Below, piece by piece: positions 34,658 through 43,942 of a stretch of 57,432 nt of DNA; position 1 is the first letter of the stretch, and every line of letters begins with the position of its first letter. The position numbers and the translations under genes are program-made. Where the stretch lies: assembly GCA_949296245.1 (NCBI GenBank), contig CASFNW010000016.1, positions 1 to 57,432 on the forward strand, in the 5' to 3' direction. Below the pieces are notes generated by a model. It was not told the DNA's origin. It saw only the letters and a list, made by a program, of their open reading frames with translations, and made no database searches. Origin of the DNA: an uncultured bacterium (GTDB lineage: Bacteria; Cyanobacteriota; Vampirovibrionia; Gastranaerophilales; Gastranaerophilaceae).

Positions 34658-35094
34658 TACGGTTTAATCCAAAAATCATTGCGTATAATCGGCCAATCAA
34701 AATCATCGAAAGAAAAAATCTGCATAAAATAATACCCGGGCTCATCTATTACAAAATAAGATTTAAAATAATTTAAAGATGTATCAATCTCAAAATCCTT
34801 TGACCAGTAGATATTATAGCCCCAGTGGTGAGTTTTTTCTTCTTTTTTTACTATTTGTACACGTATATAATTATCTTTGAAGCCTTCATCATTTAAAAGA
34901 ATATAATAGACTTTTTCACCGGCTTTAAAATTCCTTCCCGCATTATTAATGGTCTGGTTTGTAATGGGCTGACTGTTAAAAAGAAGTAAAGCTTTGTGCT
35001 TTCTGCAGCGGAACCCAAAACCGCAAACAAAAATAAAACTGCACAATATTATACATATGAGAGTATATCTTAAATACAGTTTACTGTTTTTCAT
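34657..35094 (-). CDS. Small N-terminally anchored hypothetical protein
   Basis: 145-aa protein with an N-terminal hydrophobic segment (about 10-28) that anchors or exports it. The remaining domain is rich in aromatic residues and beta-prone (YNIYWSKDFEID, PGYYFMQIFSFDDFDW), suggesting an extracytoplasmic beta-sandwich. No family recognised. It overlaps the upstream TPR gene by 14 bp and the downstream Cys-cluster gene by 1 base, so all three are one operon. Confidence 0.72.
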   Translation of the reverse strand: MKNSKLYLRYTLICIILCSFIFVCGFGFRCRKHKALLLFNSQPITNQTINNAGRNFKAGEKVYYILLNDEGFKDNYIRVQIVKKEEKTHHWGYNIYWSKDFEIDTSLNYFKSYFVIDEPGYYFMQIFSFDDFDWPIIRNDFWIKP

Positions 35095-37090
35095 TATTTT
35101 TTGATTTCAAATACTCAATCTGATTTTTTACCTGTGATTTCATATCATTATCAGTTGTTAAATTCATAAATTTTTCGTAATTAGAAATCGCAGACGCATA
35201 ATTTTTTTCATTTTCAAAAGCCATTGCAAGAGCATAATATGCATATACATAATTAGGATCAATAGCGATAACGCTGTTAAATGATTTTTTTGCTTTTTCA
35301 GGCTCATTTAGCTCTGCATAACACAACCCGGCATTAAAAAGAGCATCAGTATTTTTCATATTTATAAAAATAACTTTTTCATACTGCTCAAGAGCACTCT
35401 TAGTATCTGATTTTGCTTTATAAGCATTGCCGAGTTTTATTATAGAAGCTTCGTCTTTTGGTTCAAGTTCTATTGCTTTTTGATATTCTAAAATTGCTTT
35501 ATCATAATCTTTTTCTTTCATATATGCATCAGCAAGAGCATTATGTGCATCAGGATTTTTGCTGTCTATAGACAGAGCCTTATTAAAAACATCAACGGCT
35601 TCTTGATTTCTGTCATATTTAGAAAGAATATTACCGTATCCAACGAGCGTATTTACGTCTTCAGGATTAATCTCCAGAGCTTTTTCATATTTTTCTATAG
35701 CTTTATTTTTTATACCCATTGAATCATAAGCATCAGCAAGTGTCTTCAGCGCATCATTATCATTTGCATTTAATGAAGCAGCCTGTTCATAATAGCTTAT
35801 AGCTTTCTTTTGCTGTCCGTTTTTCATAAACGAATCACCGAGAGAAATATATGCTTTTGTAAGATATTCTCTTACTTTTGGTTCTGTCCTCTCTGAATAG
35901 AGCGTTTTATATATACTTATAGCATTTTCATAATTGCCGGTCGCATGCAAAGCAAGCGCCTTATTAAATTGTACATTGTAATCAGTTTTGTCTGCCGCAA
36001 GAATTTCATCATAAATTTTTATTGCCTCTGTATAGTTTTTGCAAAGGTGATAAGATCTTGCCAGTTCTTTTTTTGCATCAATATTAGAAGGTTCCAGTTC
36101 GAGTGTTTTTTTGTATGAATCAATTGCCTTATCATACTGAGAATTTTTCTGATAAATTAATCCGAGATTGTAATATGCCATAGCATCTTTTGGTTTATAT
36201 TGAATGTATTCTTTATACATGTTAATGGCATCTTGCGTCTTGCCCATATCAGCAAGAAGATTTGCATAGTCAAATTTCAAATCATCCAAATCCGGCTTTA
36301 TTGTAAAAGCATTTCTAAACTCTATAAGAGCCAGTTCATCTTTTGAAAGTCTGACATAAGCAAGAGCCATATTCCCATGAGATGCATAATCTTTGGGGTC
36401 AATTCTTACGGCTTTTTTAAACATTTCAACTGCATTTGTATAATCTCCGGAGCGAAGGAGTGCAAGTCCGTAATTTGCATATTCATTAAAACCTGCGGGA
36501 TTTTTTGTATACAAAGTAGCATATTCATCGGCCGCATCCTGATATTTATCAAGCTTTAAGTATACAGATGCAAGATTTTCTCTTGCCTCTACATTATCAG
36601 GATAGTAGCCGAGAAATGTTTTAAAATACTTAATAGCTTCCTGATTATCACCCTGTAAAAATTTAACATTTGCAAGATTAAGATAGTTGTACTTGTACTC
36701 CGGAAAGATTGTCAGTGCCTGATTATAAGCAGCAAAAGCATTGTCATAATCGTGCTGCTGCTGAAGAATATTACCAATACTGATATAGACTACAGCATCA
36801 TTAGGCTTTATCTTAACAGCCTTTTTGTATGCAACAAGTGCATTTTGCCAGTCACCCATTTCAGAATATATTCCGCCCAGCTTAATATATAAAATAGCCT
36901 CGTCAGGTGAAAGTTCAATTGCTTTTTTTATCTTCTCTATTGCAAGTGAATAATTGCAGTCTTTTTCAAGTATATTTGTTTCTTGAAACAATTTATAAGC
37001 CTCAGGCGACATTTTAGCTGATGCTGTAAAATTTATGCCCGAAGACATAGCCAATACTATTGATAATGCTATAGTTAATTCTTTTTTCAT
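35081..37090 (-). CDS. Exported protein composed of tandem TPR repeats
   Basis: 669-aa protein with a signal peptide (basic start, hydrophobic 5-20, probable cleavage after TASA near 25), then about 18 tandem 34-residue TPR units to the C-terminus. Typical units read like A..YYNLGLIYQKNSQYDKAI with conserved Gly, Ala and Pro positions. It is presumably a periplasmic or surface scaffold; TPR chaperones of outer-membrane or polysaccharide assembly are possible analogues. First of a three-gene overlapping run. Confidence 0.88.
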   Translation of the reverse strand: MKKELTIALSIVLAMSSGINFTASAKMSPEAYKLFQETNILEKDCNYSLAIEKIKKAIELSPDEAILYIKLGGIYSEMGDWQNALVAYKKAVKIKPNDAVVYISIGNILQQQHDYDNAFAAYNQALTIFPEYKYNYLNLANVKFLQGDNQEAIKYFKTFLGYYPDNVEARENLASVYLKLDKYQDAADEYATLYTKNPAGFNEYANYGLALLRSGDYTNAVEMFKKAVRIDPKDYASHGNMALAYVRLSKDELALIEFRNAFTIKPDLDDLKFDYANLLADMGKTQDAINMYKEYIQYKPKDAMAYYNLGLIYQKNSQYDKAIDSYKKTLELEPSNIDAKKELARSYHLCKNYTEAIKIYDEILAADKTDYNVQFNKALALHATGNYENAISIYKTLYSERTEPKVREYLTKAYISLGDSFMKNGQQKKAISYYEQAASLNANDNDALKTLADAYDSMGIKNKAIEKYEKALEINPEDVNTLVGYGNILSKYDRNQEAVDVFNKALSIDSKNPDAHNALADAYMKEKDYDKAILEYQKAIELEPKDEASIIKLGNAYKAKSDTKSALEQYEKVIFINMKNTDALFNAGLCYAELNEPEKAKKSFNSVIAIDPNYVYAYYALAMAFENEKNYASAISNYEKFMNLTTDNDMKSQVKNQIEYLKSKNNEKQ

Positions 37091-37194
37091 GGTTTTATTA
37101 TCTTATGTTTTTCTAAAAAAATCAATCTTTATATGTTGAGTTACAATTGTTCTGTTCTATAGAATTCTTCTTATCAATGAATTTTTCGGATACA

Positions 37195-37947
37195 TTATGC
37201 CCATTGAATGAGCAAAGAAGTCAACTCTTCATCACTGCTTAAATCTTTAATAATATGTCGTGTGTAGATTTTATCGTTTTCTGATATTTTTTGCGCAATT
37301 GATAATACTTTCGCACCCAAAGACACCTCTTTTCTGTATTTTATATCAATTACCACGGGTATATGTTCTAATCTAAACTGATTATCGAGTGTTTCCAACG
37401 CCCATATTATATAATTACAGTTATTTGCGTGATGATTAACATCAATATCGTCAAATCTTACATCAAATAATTTTTGATAATCTGTTTGCTGAGGAGGAAT
37501 TATCTTATTGTATTCAAGATCGGTATCTTTCTTTTCATAAACAGGCATATACCGCGCAAGTATTTTCTGTACGGGCAGCAGCTTTCTTGATTTCATATCG
37601 ATTAGAGCCCATGCGGAAATAACTCTTCCTGCTATAGCTCCATTTTTTGTATATAGTTCAAAGTCTCTAAAAGCATATAGTTTTGAAGTGCCTCTGGGTT
37701 CGGTTTTTATAGTCAAAGCACCAATGTTCTTCATTTCTTTATAAAGTTCTATATGATACTTTAAAACAACCCATGCATAATTGTTTGAAAAAACAAAACT
37801 CGGCCCAAATCCAAGAGACTCTGCGCTGAGTGTTGCAATATCCTGTAAAAAATTCAGCAGCGATGATTCTTTTAAATCACCGCGTACATTTTGTTCGTAA
37901 TACTTGATATCATACACTTTTGAATATACACAAGATGTTTTTTGCAT
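37195..37947 (-). CDS. Acyl-ACP thioesterase (FAT family)
   Basis: 250-aa double-hotdog thioesterase releasing free fatty acids from acyl-carrier protein. The C-terminal hotdog contains the catalytic D169-x-N171-x-H173 followed by NN and a conserved Glu185. The N-terminal hotdog has YDIKYYEQNVRGDL and the family RGTSKLYAFRDFELY block. AGAGGT is the ribosome-binding site. It follows the EmrB-like exporter by 28 bp on the same strand, suggesting that the released fatty acids may be substrates for that pump. Confidence 0.9.
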   Translation of the reverse strand: MQKTSCVYSKVYDIKYYEQNVRGDLKESSLLNFLQDIATLSAESLGFGPSFVFSNNYAWVVLKYHIELYKEMKNIGALTIKTEPRGTSKLYAFRDFELYTKNGAIAGRVISAWALIDMKSRKLLPVQKILARYMPVYEKKDTDLEYNKIIPPQQTDYQKLFDVRFDDIDVNHHANNCNYIIWALETLDNQFRLEHIPVVIDIKYRKEVSLGAKVLSIAQKISENDKIYTRHIIKDLSSDEELTSLLIQWA

Positions 37948-37975
37948 TTAGAGACCTCTTGTAATTTATTAATAA

Positions 37976-39568
37976 CTAAGCTGAAGGCGTTTCTGCTTTT
38001 TGCTTTTTATTCTTTTTATATTTTACTTTCTGGAATAAGAAAATCATTGGTGTTAAAATAACAAGCATTGCTGCATATATTTTAAAACAATCCATATATG
38101 CCATAAGTGTTGATTGCTGTACAAGCTGTTTGTATACAACTACATTGGCTTTTACTGCAGAAAGCGCGTGTCCTGACATTGAAGCAATACCGGACTGGAG
38201 AGCGCCGAGTTTTTCGGTAAATCCCGGATGAGAATAAGTAAGATTTCTAATTAAGTGTGTTTGATGCACCTGACTCATTCTAGATACCATAGTCGAAACA
38301 GCAGATGTACCTATAGCGCCTCCGACGCTTTTGGCAAGGTTGAATACGCCTGTCGCATTTGTCATTTGATTATTCTTCAATGTAACAAATGCAATTGTCA
38401 TCAATGGTATCATAACAACAGAAAATGCAGCCCCGCATATAATATTGGGTAAAATAATATTTCCCATGGATATCTGCAGATTTAATGTTCCAAAAAGAAT
38501 ATTTGAAAACGCAAGTATCAGCATTCCCGCCGCCATAACCCAACGTTGGTCGACTCTATTGGCAAGTACGGCGCAAATAATTAAACCTGCAAGAGAGCCA
38601 AAACCTCTAGGGCTTATGGCAAGTCCGCTCAAAGTCGCAGTATATCCCATTAACTGCTGCAAAAACAGGGGTAAAATAGCAAGTGTAGAATATAATACAG
38701 CACCTATAATAAAGTGCAGAAATGTACCTATCGCAAAGTTTTTGTCTTTAAATACCTTTAGGTTAACAATGGGCTCTTTTATTATTAATTCTCTTATAAC
38801 AAACGCTAAAAAAGTTATCCCGACAAGTGTTGCAGACCATCTGACCCATCTTGCACCAAACCAGTCACATTTTTGCCCGTTATCAAGAATTATTTGTAAA
38901 ACAAACAGCCATATTGTGAGCAGAATAAACCCCCAGTAATCAACTGATTGTACTTTTCCTTTTTTAGCATAAGGCGGGTCAACAATAAATTTTTGAATCA
39001 GCCACAAAGAAATAAAACCTATCGGCACATTTATTAAGAAAATCCAGTGCCAGGAATATGTATCAGTTATCCAGCCTCCTAAGGTAGGTCCTATAATCGG
39101 AGCAAAAATAACCCCGAAGCCGAATACCGACATTGCAACGCCACGTTCTTCAGGAGGAAATTCTTCCATCATAACAGCCTGCGAAATAGGCATAATTGCA
39201 CCGCCGCCAATACCTTGAATAACACGTGCAAAAATAAGCATTGTCATACTTGTTGCCATACCGCACAGGGCAGATGCAAGAGTAAACATCAACGTAGATA
39301 AAAGAAGAAAGTTTTTTCTTCCCATAAGAGTAGAAAACCACGCGGTTGACGGGATGATTACCCCGTTTGCAACAAGATAGCTTGTTAATACCCATGTGGA
39401 CTCATCTCTTGTAGCAGAAAAAGAACCCGCTATATGAGGAAGTGCTACATTTGCAATTGATGAATCAAGTACAACCATAAAGATTGTAAGCATTACTGCA
39501 CCGGCGCTGAGCCAAGGATTTCTTTTTTTATTTTCAAAGTTGTCTGTTATTACGGCTTCATTACTCAT
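37976..39568 (-). CDS. MFS multidrug exporter, DHA2 (EmrB/QacA) family
   Basis: 530-aa major-facilitator drug:H+ antiporter with 14 predicted membrane helices. Family motifs include the TM1 region LDSSIANVALPHI, the loop LTSYLVANGVIIPSTAW...GRK, and the TM5 GPTLGG motif. The C-terminus is Lys-rich. Together with the EmrA-like adaptor 65 bp upstream and the divergent TolC-like gene it would form a tripartite pump across both membranes. The substrate is unknown; FarB, the fatty-acid exporter of Neisseria, belongs to the same family. Confidence 0.94.
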   Translation of the reverse strand: MSNEAVITDNFENKKRNPWLSAGAVMLTIFMVVLDSSIANVALPHIAGSFSATRDESTWVLTSYLVANGVIIPSTAWFSTLMGRKNFLLLSTLMFTLASALCGMATSMTMLIFARVIQGIGGGAIMPISQAVMMEEFPPEERGVAMSVFGFGVIFAPIIGPTLGGWITDTYSWHWIFLINVPIGFISLWLIQKFIVDPPYAKKGKVQSVDYWGFILLTIWLFVLQIILDNGQKCDWFGARWVRWSATLVGITFLAFVIRELIIKEPIVNLKVFKDKNFAIGTFLHFIIGAVLYSTLAILPLFLQQLMGYTATLSGLAISPRGFGSLAGLIICAVLANRVDQRWVMAAGMLILAFSNILFGTLNLQISMGNIILPNIICGAAFSVVMIPLMTIAFVTLKNNQMTNATGVFNLAKSVGGAIGTSAVSTMVSRMSQVHQTHLIRNLTYSHPGFTEKLGALQSGIASMSGHALSAVKANVVVYKQLVQQSTLMAYMDCFKIYAAMLVILTPMIFLFQKVKYKKNKKQKAETPSA

Positions 39569-39633
39569 TTTTAATATCTAATCTAAATGTGCAGTTGCCG
39601 CTATTTAACGCATACGGCAGCTGCTCAATTTAA

Positions 39634-40650
39634 TTATTTTACATAAACCTTTGGTACAACGCTCATGCCGGGTTCTATGCTGTATTGAGAATCTATTTTT
39701 GAAGTAAATACTATTTTTACAGGCACACGTTGTACAACTTTTACATAACTGCCCACAGCGTTTTCCGGCGGGAACATACTGGCTTTTGCACCTGTGCTTG
39801 ATTGTATCGAGTCGACAACACCCATTAGCTTTAGATGGGGATAAGCATCTACTTTAATTTTAACTTTTTGACCGACTCTTATTTTGTCTAATTGTGTTTC
39901 TTTAAAGTTTGCAACAACCCATCTTTTGTCAGGTACAATAGAAAACAACGGTGCACCTGCATTTATATAAGCACCTTCTTCTGCTGAACGGTTAGTGATT
40001 TTGCCGTCTTCGGAGGCATAAATTTTTGTATAAGAAAGTTCCAGTTTTGTCTGGTTCATTACAGCTTCAAGCTTTTTTAATTCAGCATCAGCTACTTTAT
40101 TCTTTTCCTTTGAAAAAACTGCCTGCTGTGCAGTAGCGTAATTTGCCTTTGCTAAATCATATTTTGATTTTGCTCTGTCGTATTCCTGCTGGGAAACTGC
40201 GCCTTTGTCATAAAGATTTTTGTATCTGTCATAATCCTGCTGAGCAACTTTCATATCTGTTTCAGCTGCGTTTTTGTCGACTACTGCGGATTTTTGTTTA
40301 TATAAAGCCATCTCATAAGCAGCTTTTGCCTGTTCATATCTTACTTTATAATCTCTGTCATCTATTGTTACAAGCAACTGCCCTTTTTTTACATGTTCGT
40401 TATCATCTACGTATAATTTTTCAATAATACCCGTTACTTTAGGGCTGACTCTTATTATATGTCCTTCAACAAAAGCATCATCTGTTGTTTCAAAAGTAGA
40501 AAAATAAAGCCATCCAAGCAGGCACAACACCAAAACTACAAGAGTAGGGATTAAAAATCTCTTCTTTACAACTTTTTTTGTTCTTTTTTTTCTTGATGTT
40601 TTTGTATTAACATCAGGCATTGTGTCATCTTGTTTATTATTCTCTTCCAT
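39634..40650 (-). CDS. HlyD/EmrA-type membrane-fusion adaptor
   Basis: 338-aa periplasmic adaptor of a tripartite efflux pump. A single N-terminal membrane anchor (about 32-50) is followed by a lipoyl half (VDDNEHVKKGQLLVTIDD), a coiled-coil hairpin (about 95-200) rich in Lys, Gln and Ala, the second lipoyl half, and a beta-barrel ending EPGMSVVPKVYVK. It starts 1 bp after the MarR-family gene and precedes the EmrB-like exporter. Confidence 0.94.
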   Translation of the reverse strand: MEENNKQDDTMPDVNTKTSRKKRTKKVVKKRFLIPTLVVLVLCLLGWLYFSTFETTDDAFVEGHIIRVSPKVTGIIEKLYVDDNEHVKKGQLLVTIDDRDYKVRYEQAKAAYEMALYKQKSAVVDKNAAETDMKVAQQDYDRYKNLYDKGAVSQQEYDRAKSKYDLAKANYATAQQAVFSKEKNKVADAELKKLEAVMNQTKLELSYTKIYASEDGKITNRSAEEGAYINAGAPLFSIVPDKRWVVANFKETQLDKIRVGQKVKIKVDAYPHLKLMGVVDSIQSSTGAKASMFPPENAVGSYVKVVQRVPVKIVFTSKIDSQYSIEPGMSVVPKVYVK

Positions 40651-40651
40651 C

Positions 40652-41122
40652 TTATACCTCTTCGTTATTTATTTTGTATTCTGTTTCTATGTTTTTACGC
40701 ACTTTTCTCAAAAGATTAATAAGTGTCATAATTTCATCATCTGTCATATCTTTATACTGAGCAGCATTCATTCTGTCTTTTAACGGTTTTGCTATACTTG
40801 CCTTTTCCCTGCCTTTATCCGTTAAATAAACTTTTAAAATTCTTCTGTTATTTTGGTCCTTTTCTCTTCTGATATAATCATTAGTTTCCAGAATATCAAT
40901 CATCCTTGTGATATTTGGCCTGTCTTTACCCAATATATTAGCTATCTGGGTTTGATACAATCCGTCTTCCAGTGTCAACAAGAGTAATATACCAAGCTGT
41001 TCTCTGGTGATATTATCACAACCGTGAACTTTTAAAGTTTTCTGTCCTGCAGCACGATATGCAGAAGCAGTCAAAGCCATTTCTAAACCTAAATCGATAT
41101 TTGTATTATTAATTTTTTTCAA
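40652..41122 (-). CDS. MarR-family transcriptional regulator
   Basis: 156-aa winged-helix regulator. The DNA-binding core (about 35-115) contains ITREQLGILLLL, QIANILGKDRPNITRMID and a wing at REKDQNNRRILKVYLTDKGRE. The start is TTG 41122, with AAGGA upstream. It is the first gene of the efflux operon and divergent from the TolC-like gene, so it probably represses both by binding the repeats between them. The effector is presumably a pump substrate. Confidence 0.93.
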   Translation of the reverse strand: MKKINNTNIDLGLEMALTASAYRAAGQKTLKVHGCDNITREQLGILLLLTLEDGLYQTQIANILGKDRPNITRMIDILETNDYIRREKDQNNRRILKVYLTDKGREKASIAKPLKDRMNAAQYKDMTDDEIMTLINLLRKVRKNIETEYKINNEEV

Positions 41123-41132
41123 CTCTAATCCT

Positions 41133-41169
41133 TACTAACTGTTATCATACTAACAATTGTCATACTAAC
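41133..41169. promoter_or_regulatory. Triple TACTAAC repeat, candidate MarR operator
   Basis: TACTAAC occurs three times with an exact 15-bp period (41133-41139, 41148-41154, 41163-41169) in the 75-bp gap between the divergent marR-like and tolC-like genes. GTTATCATACTAAC is also an imperfect inverted repeat. The position and repetition fit an operator controlling both directions. Confidence 0.65.
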
Positions 41170-41197
41170 ATAACCTTTTTAAAAAGACAACTTAAAA

Positions 41198-42568
41198 ATG
41201 TTTAATAAAAATTTTATAAAAATAATAACATATATTTTTTTATTATTTGCTATGACATTAATAAATCCGCAAAATTGCTTTGCTTCCAATGCAGAATCAA
41301 GACTTATCCGGATAAATATAACCTGGTGGGAGAATTTTTCAGATCCGTATTTAAAAGACTATATATGCAGAGCACTTGCAAATAATCATGAAATCAAAAA
41401 AGCAGCACTAAAAACAGAAGAATACAGACAGATGGTAAAAGTTACGCAATCAAAAGAATTTCCGTCTTTGATGATTTCACCTACATTTGCAAGAATAAAA
41501 ACGGCACAAAATCAATTTTTTGATATTGAAACAGCTACAGTTCGGACAAATCTATATGCAATACCATTATTTGCACAATATGAAGCGGACATTTTTTTGA
41601 AAAACCATGACAAAACAAAATCATCAAAAAAAGAATTTGAGGCTGTTCAATATGAGGAAAAAGCAGCAGACATCACTCTTGCAGCAGATGTGGCATCATT
41701 ATATATAAATATAGTGAAACTGGATAAGGTAATAAAAAATCAGGAAAAAATTAATAATATACGAAAAAAAATATGGGAGCTTACAAAGGACAGACACGAT
41801 GCAGGGCTTGCTTCCGTGTACGATGTCACTTATACGGACAGACTTCATACAGAATCTCAAATCGAATTAAATGATTTAAAAAGGCAGCAGAGTCTGTATC
41901 TTCATCAGCTTGCAGTTTTTATTGATGAGTGTCCGGCAGATGCACAAAATTTAGAACGTGGGGATTTTGATTCACTTGAATACTATGGAAATATTCCCGA
42001 ATGCATTTCCTCCGAGGTCGTTTTCTTTCGTCCCGATTTAATGAAAGCGGAAGCTGATCTGCAAAAAGCCAAAATCGATGTACGAATAGCACGCAAAGAA
42101 TTTTTGCCGACAATCCCGATAATAGGTTCTGCAGGATATAATGCACTCTTGTTAAAAGAATTATTTAACTGGGACAATATTTTTGCTCTTGTCGGAGTTG
42201 CAGCAATGCAAAAAGTGTTCACGGGCGGAAATTTGAGCGCAAATTTAAAAAAGAAAAAAATCATTTATGAGCAGATGTTTGAAGAATACAAACAAGCGGA
42301 TTTAACGGCGATTCAAGAAATTAATGACGCTATGTGTATGATTAAATTTGATACACAAAAAGATAACAGCAATAATAAAAAAGTAAAACTCGAGTCTGAT
42401 AATTTTAATCTGATTATAGAAAGAGAAAAGGCCGGTATAATATCTTATCTTGATAAAATTCAGTTTCAAGAAACACTCTTAAGTCTGCAAACAGAAAAAG
42501 ACAATTCAAAGGCACAAAGACTAATTGATTACATCACTCTTTATAAAGCTGTTGGCGCAAAAATATAA
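41198..42568 (+). CDS. TolC/OprM-type outer-membrane efflux channel
   Basis: 456-aa outer-membrane factor. A signal peptide (about 1-30, ending NCFA) is followed by a long helical periplasmic barrel. The family signature FFRPDLMKAEADLQKAK and RIARKEFLPTIP is clear. No lipobox cysteine follows the signal in canonical form, so it is more TolC-like than lipidated OprM. It is divergent from the marR-emrA-emrB run and would complete that pump. Pairwise coiled-coil and inner-gate residues are plausible throughout. Confidence 0.9.
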   Translation: MFNKNFIKIITYIFLLFAMTLINPQNCFASNAESRLIRINITWWENFSDPYLKDYICRALANNHEIKKAALKTEEYRQMVKVTQSKEFPSLMISPTFARIKTAQNQFFDIETATVRTNLYAIPLFAQYEADIFLKNHDKTKSSKKEFEAVQYEEKAADITLAADVASLYINIVKLDKVIKNQEKINNIRKKIWELTKDRHDAGLASVYDVTYTDRLHTESQIELNDLKRQQSLYLHQLAVFIDECPADAQNLERGDFDSLEYYGNIPECISSEVVFFRPDLMKAEADLQKAKIDVRIARKEFLPTIPIIGSAGYNALLLKELFNWDNIFALVGVAAMQKVFTGGNLSANLKKKKIIYEQMFEEYKQADLTAIQEINDAMCMIKFDTQKDNSNNKKVKLESDNFNLIIEREKAGIISYLDKIQFQETLLSLQTEKDNSKAQRLIDYITLYKAVGAKI

Positions 42569-42576
42569 TAAAAATG

Positions 42577-42585
42577 TGGTATAAT
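42577..42585 (+). promoter_or_regulatory. Extended -10 promoter of tyrA (predicts a leaderless mRNA)
   Basis: TGG directly precedes TATAAT (42580-42585), a consensus extended -10. The expected start site, 7 nt downstream, is the A of ATG 42592. There is no Shine-Dalgarno sequence. Confidence 0.6.
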
Positions 42586-42591
42586 CTGTCT

Positions 42592-43404
42592 ATGAAAATA
42601 GGTATTGTTTCATTAGGTTTAATAGGCGGTTCTATCTTTAAAGTCCTTATTGAAAAGGGTTATGAAGTTGCTGCCGTTACAAGAAATAAAGCTGCAATTG
42701 CTGAGGCAAAAAAATATTCGCCTTATATATCTGACAATATAGAAGATTTAAAAGATTGCAATGTTATTTTTGTGTGCTCGCCTATGAGTGCAACATTGAA
42801 CATACTTGATATATTGGAAAAGATTCTGCCATCTGAAACAATAGTGGCTGATGTGTGCAGCCTGAAAGAATTTGTAATGAACAAAAAACGTCCGTATGCT
42901 TTTATTGGAACACATCCGATGGCAGGAACAGAGCACAGCGGTTTTGATGCCTCGTTTAAAGAACTTTTTGAAGGTGCTAAATGGATTTTAACCCCCTTTG
43001 ATGATACACCGGAAAGCTCTTTAGAAAAACTGCTAAAGATAATAAAAGATACGGGTGCAATACCAATAACGACAAATGCAAAAGACCATGATGCAGCAGC
43101 TGCCTTGATTAGTCATATGCCTATGGTTTTAGCTCAGGCGTTGATGAAAACAGCAATGAACAATCCTCTTGCATTAAAAATAGCATCAAGCGGTTTTAGA
43201 GATATGACACGTCTTGCTCTTTCAAATACGGTAATGGCAAATGATATGGTGTGTTTAAATAATGAGAATATAAAAAAAATGTTTGATTCTTTTATAAACA
43301 ATACACAATCACTGCTTTCAGAAGACTATTCAGCACAAATTGAACAAATAAAAGATTGTAGAAGCAAAATGTATAACAGTGAAGGGAAAAATATCTGCAA
43401 CTAA
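42592..43404 (+). CDS. tyrA: Prephenate/arogenate dehydrogenase
   Basis: 270-aa NAD(P)-dependent enzyme of tyrosine synthesis that oxidatively decarboxylates prephenate or arogenate. The Rossmann loop SLGLIGGS (7-14) is followed by VCSP, ADVCSLK and the substrate-binding THPMAGTEHSGF. I chose ATG 42592 over 42574 because the fold begins at once and the -10 element occupies the intervening bases. It is monofunctional, with no chorismate mutase or ACT domain. The TolC-like gene ends 23 bp upstream. Confidence 0.92.
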   Translation: MKIGIVSLGLIGGSIFKVLIEKGYEVAAVTRNKAAIAEAKKYSPYISDNIEDLKDCNVIFVCSPMSATLNILDILEKILPSETIVADVCSLKEFVMNKKRPYAFIGTHPMAGTEHSGFDASFKELFEGAKWILTPFDDTPESSLEKLLKIIKDTGAIPITTNAKDHDAAAALISHMPMVLAQALMKTAMNNPLALKIASSGFRDMTRLALSNTVMANDMVCLNNENIKKMFDSFINNTQSLLSEDYSAQIEQIKDCRSKMYNSEGKNICN

Positions 43405-43503
43405 AGTTATACAGAGAAAATACTTTTATATAATTAAATAAACTCTGCAACCTGATATTATATAAATGTTAGGGAAAACATATACAAACAGTCAGGGATG
43501 AAC

Positions 43504-43854
43504 ATGGATATCAGGGATGTTGACGGAGTTTGTATTGCAGATATTACAGGGAATGTTGTATCTCAATCTGAACTTAATGAATTAAAAAAAATTTATAAAA
43601 CAAAAGCGGGAAGAAAGCGTATCGGTATAAATCTTGAAGGCGTAAGTTCAATTAATTATGATTTTCTATTATTGCTTCAGCAATGCGCTTTCAAACAAAA
43701 GATTTCTCTTTTCAACGTAGCTGTTGATGTATATATGATGCTTTTTATTTCAAATTCTGACAAATATACAAATATTTATCTGGATGAAAATGACTTTATC
43801 GATGACAAACGAAGTATTGTATACAGACGATTAAAACTTTTAAAATCAGCCTAA
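43504..43854 (+). CDS. STAS-like small protein
   Basis: 116-aa soluble protein with the alternating strand-helix pattern of STAS domains (anti-sigma-factor antagonists): VDGVCIADITG, a helix, RKRIGINLEGVSSINYDFLLLLQQC, then ISLFNVAVDVYMMLFI. The usual phosphorylatable Ser after the DSxG loop is not plain; VSSINYDF occupies that position. AGGG at about 43494 fits ATG 43504 better than ATG 43498. The family assignment is tentative. Confidence 0.55.
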   Translation: MDIRDVDGVCIADITGNVVSQSELNELKKIYKTKAGRKRIGINLEGVSSINYDFLLLLQQCAFKQKISLFNVAVDVYMMLFISNSDKYTNIYLDENDFIDDKRSIVYRRLKLLKSA

Positions 43855-43876
43855 ATCCCGAAATTATTAAAAAACA

Positions 43877-43905
43877 TTGCTTATTCGACAAAATGCATAT
43901 ATTAT
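43877..43905 (+). promoter_or_regulatory. Candidate promoter of the glycosyltransferase gene
   Basis: TTGCTT (43877-43882), a 17-bp spacer and TATTAT (43900-43905) lie about 37 bp before ATG 43943, which has GGAGGAG as ribosome-binding site. Confidence 0.5.
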
Positions 43906-43942
43906 AGGATGATATTTTTATAAATCTGATATTGGAGGAGAT

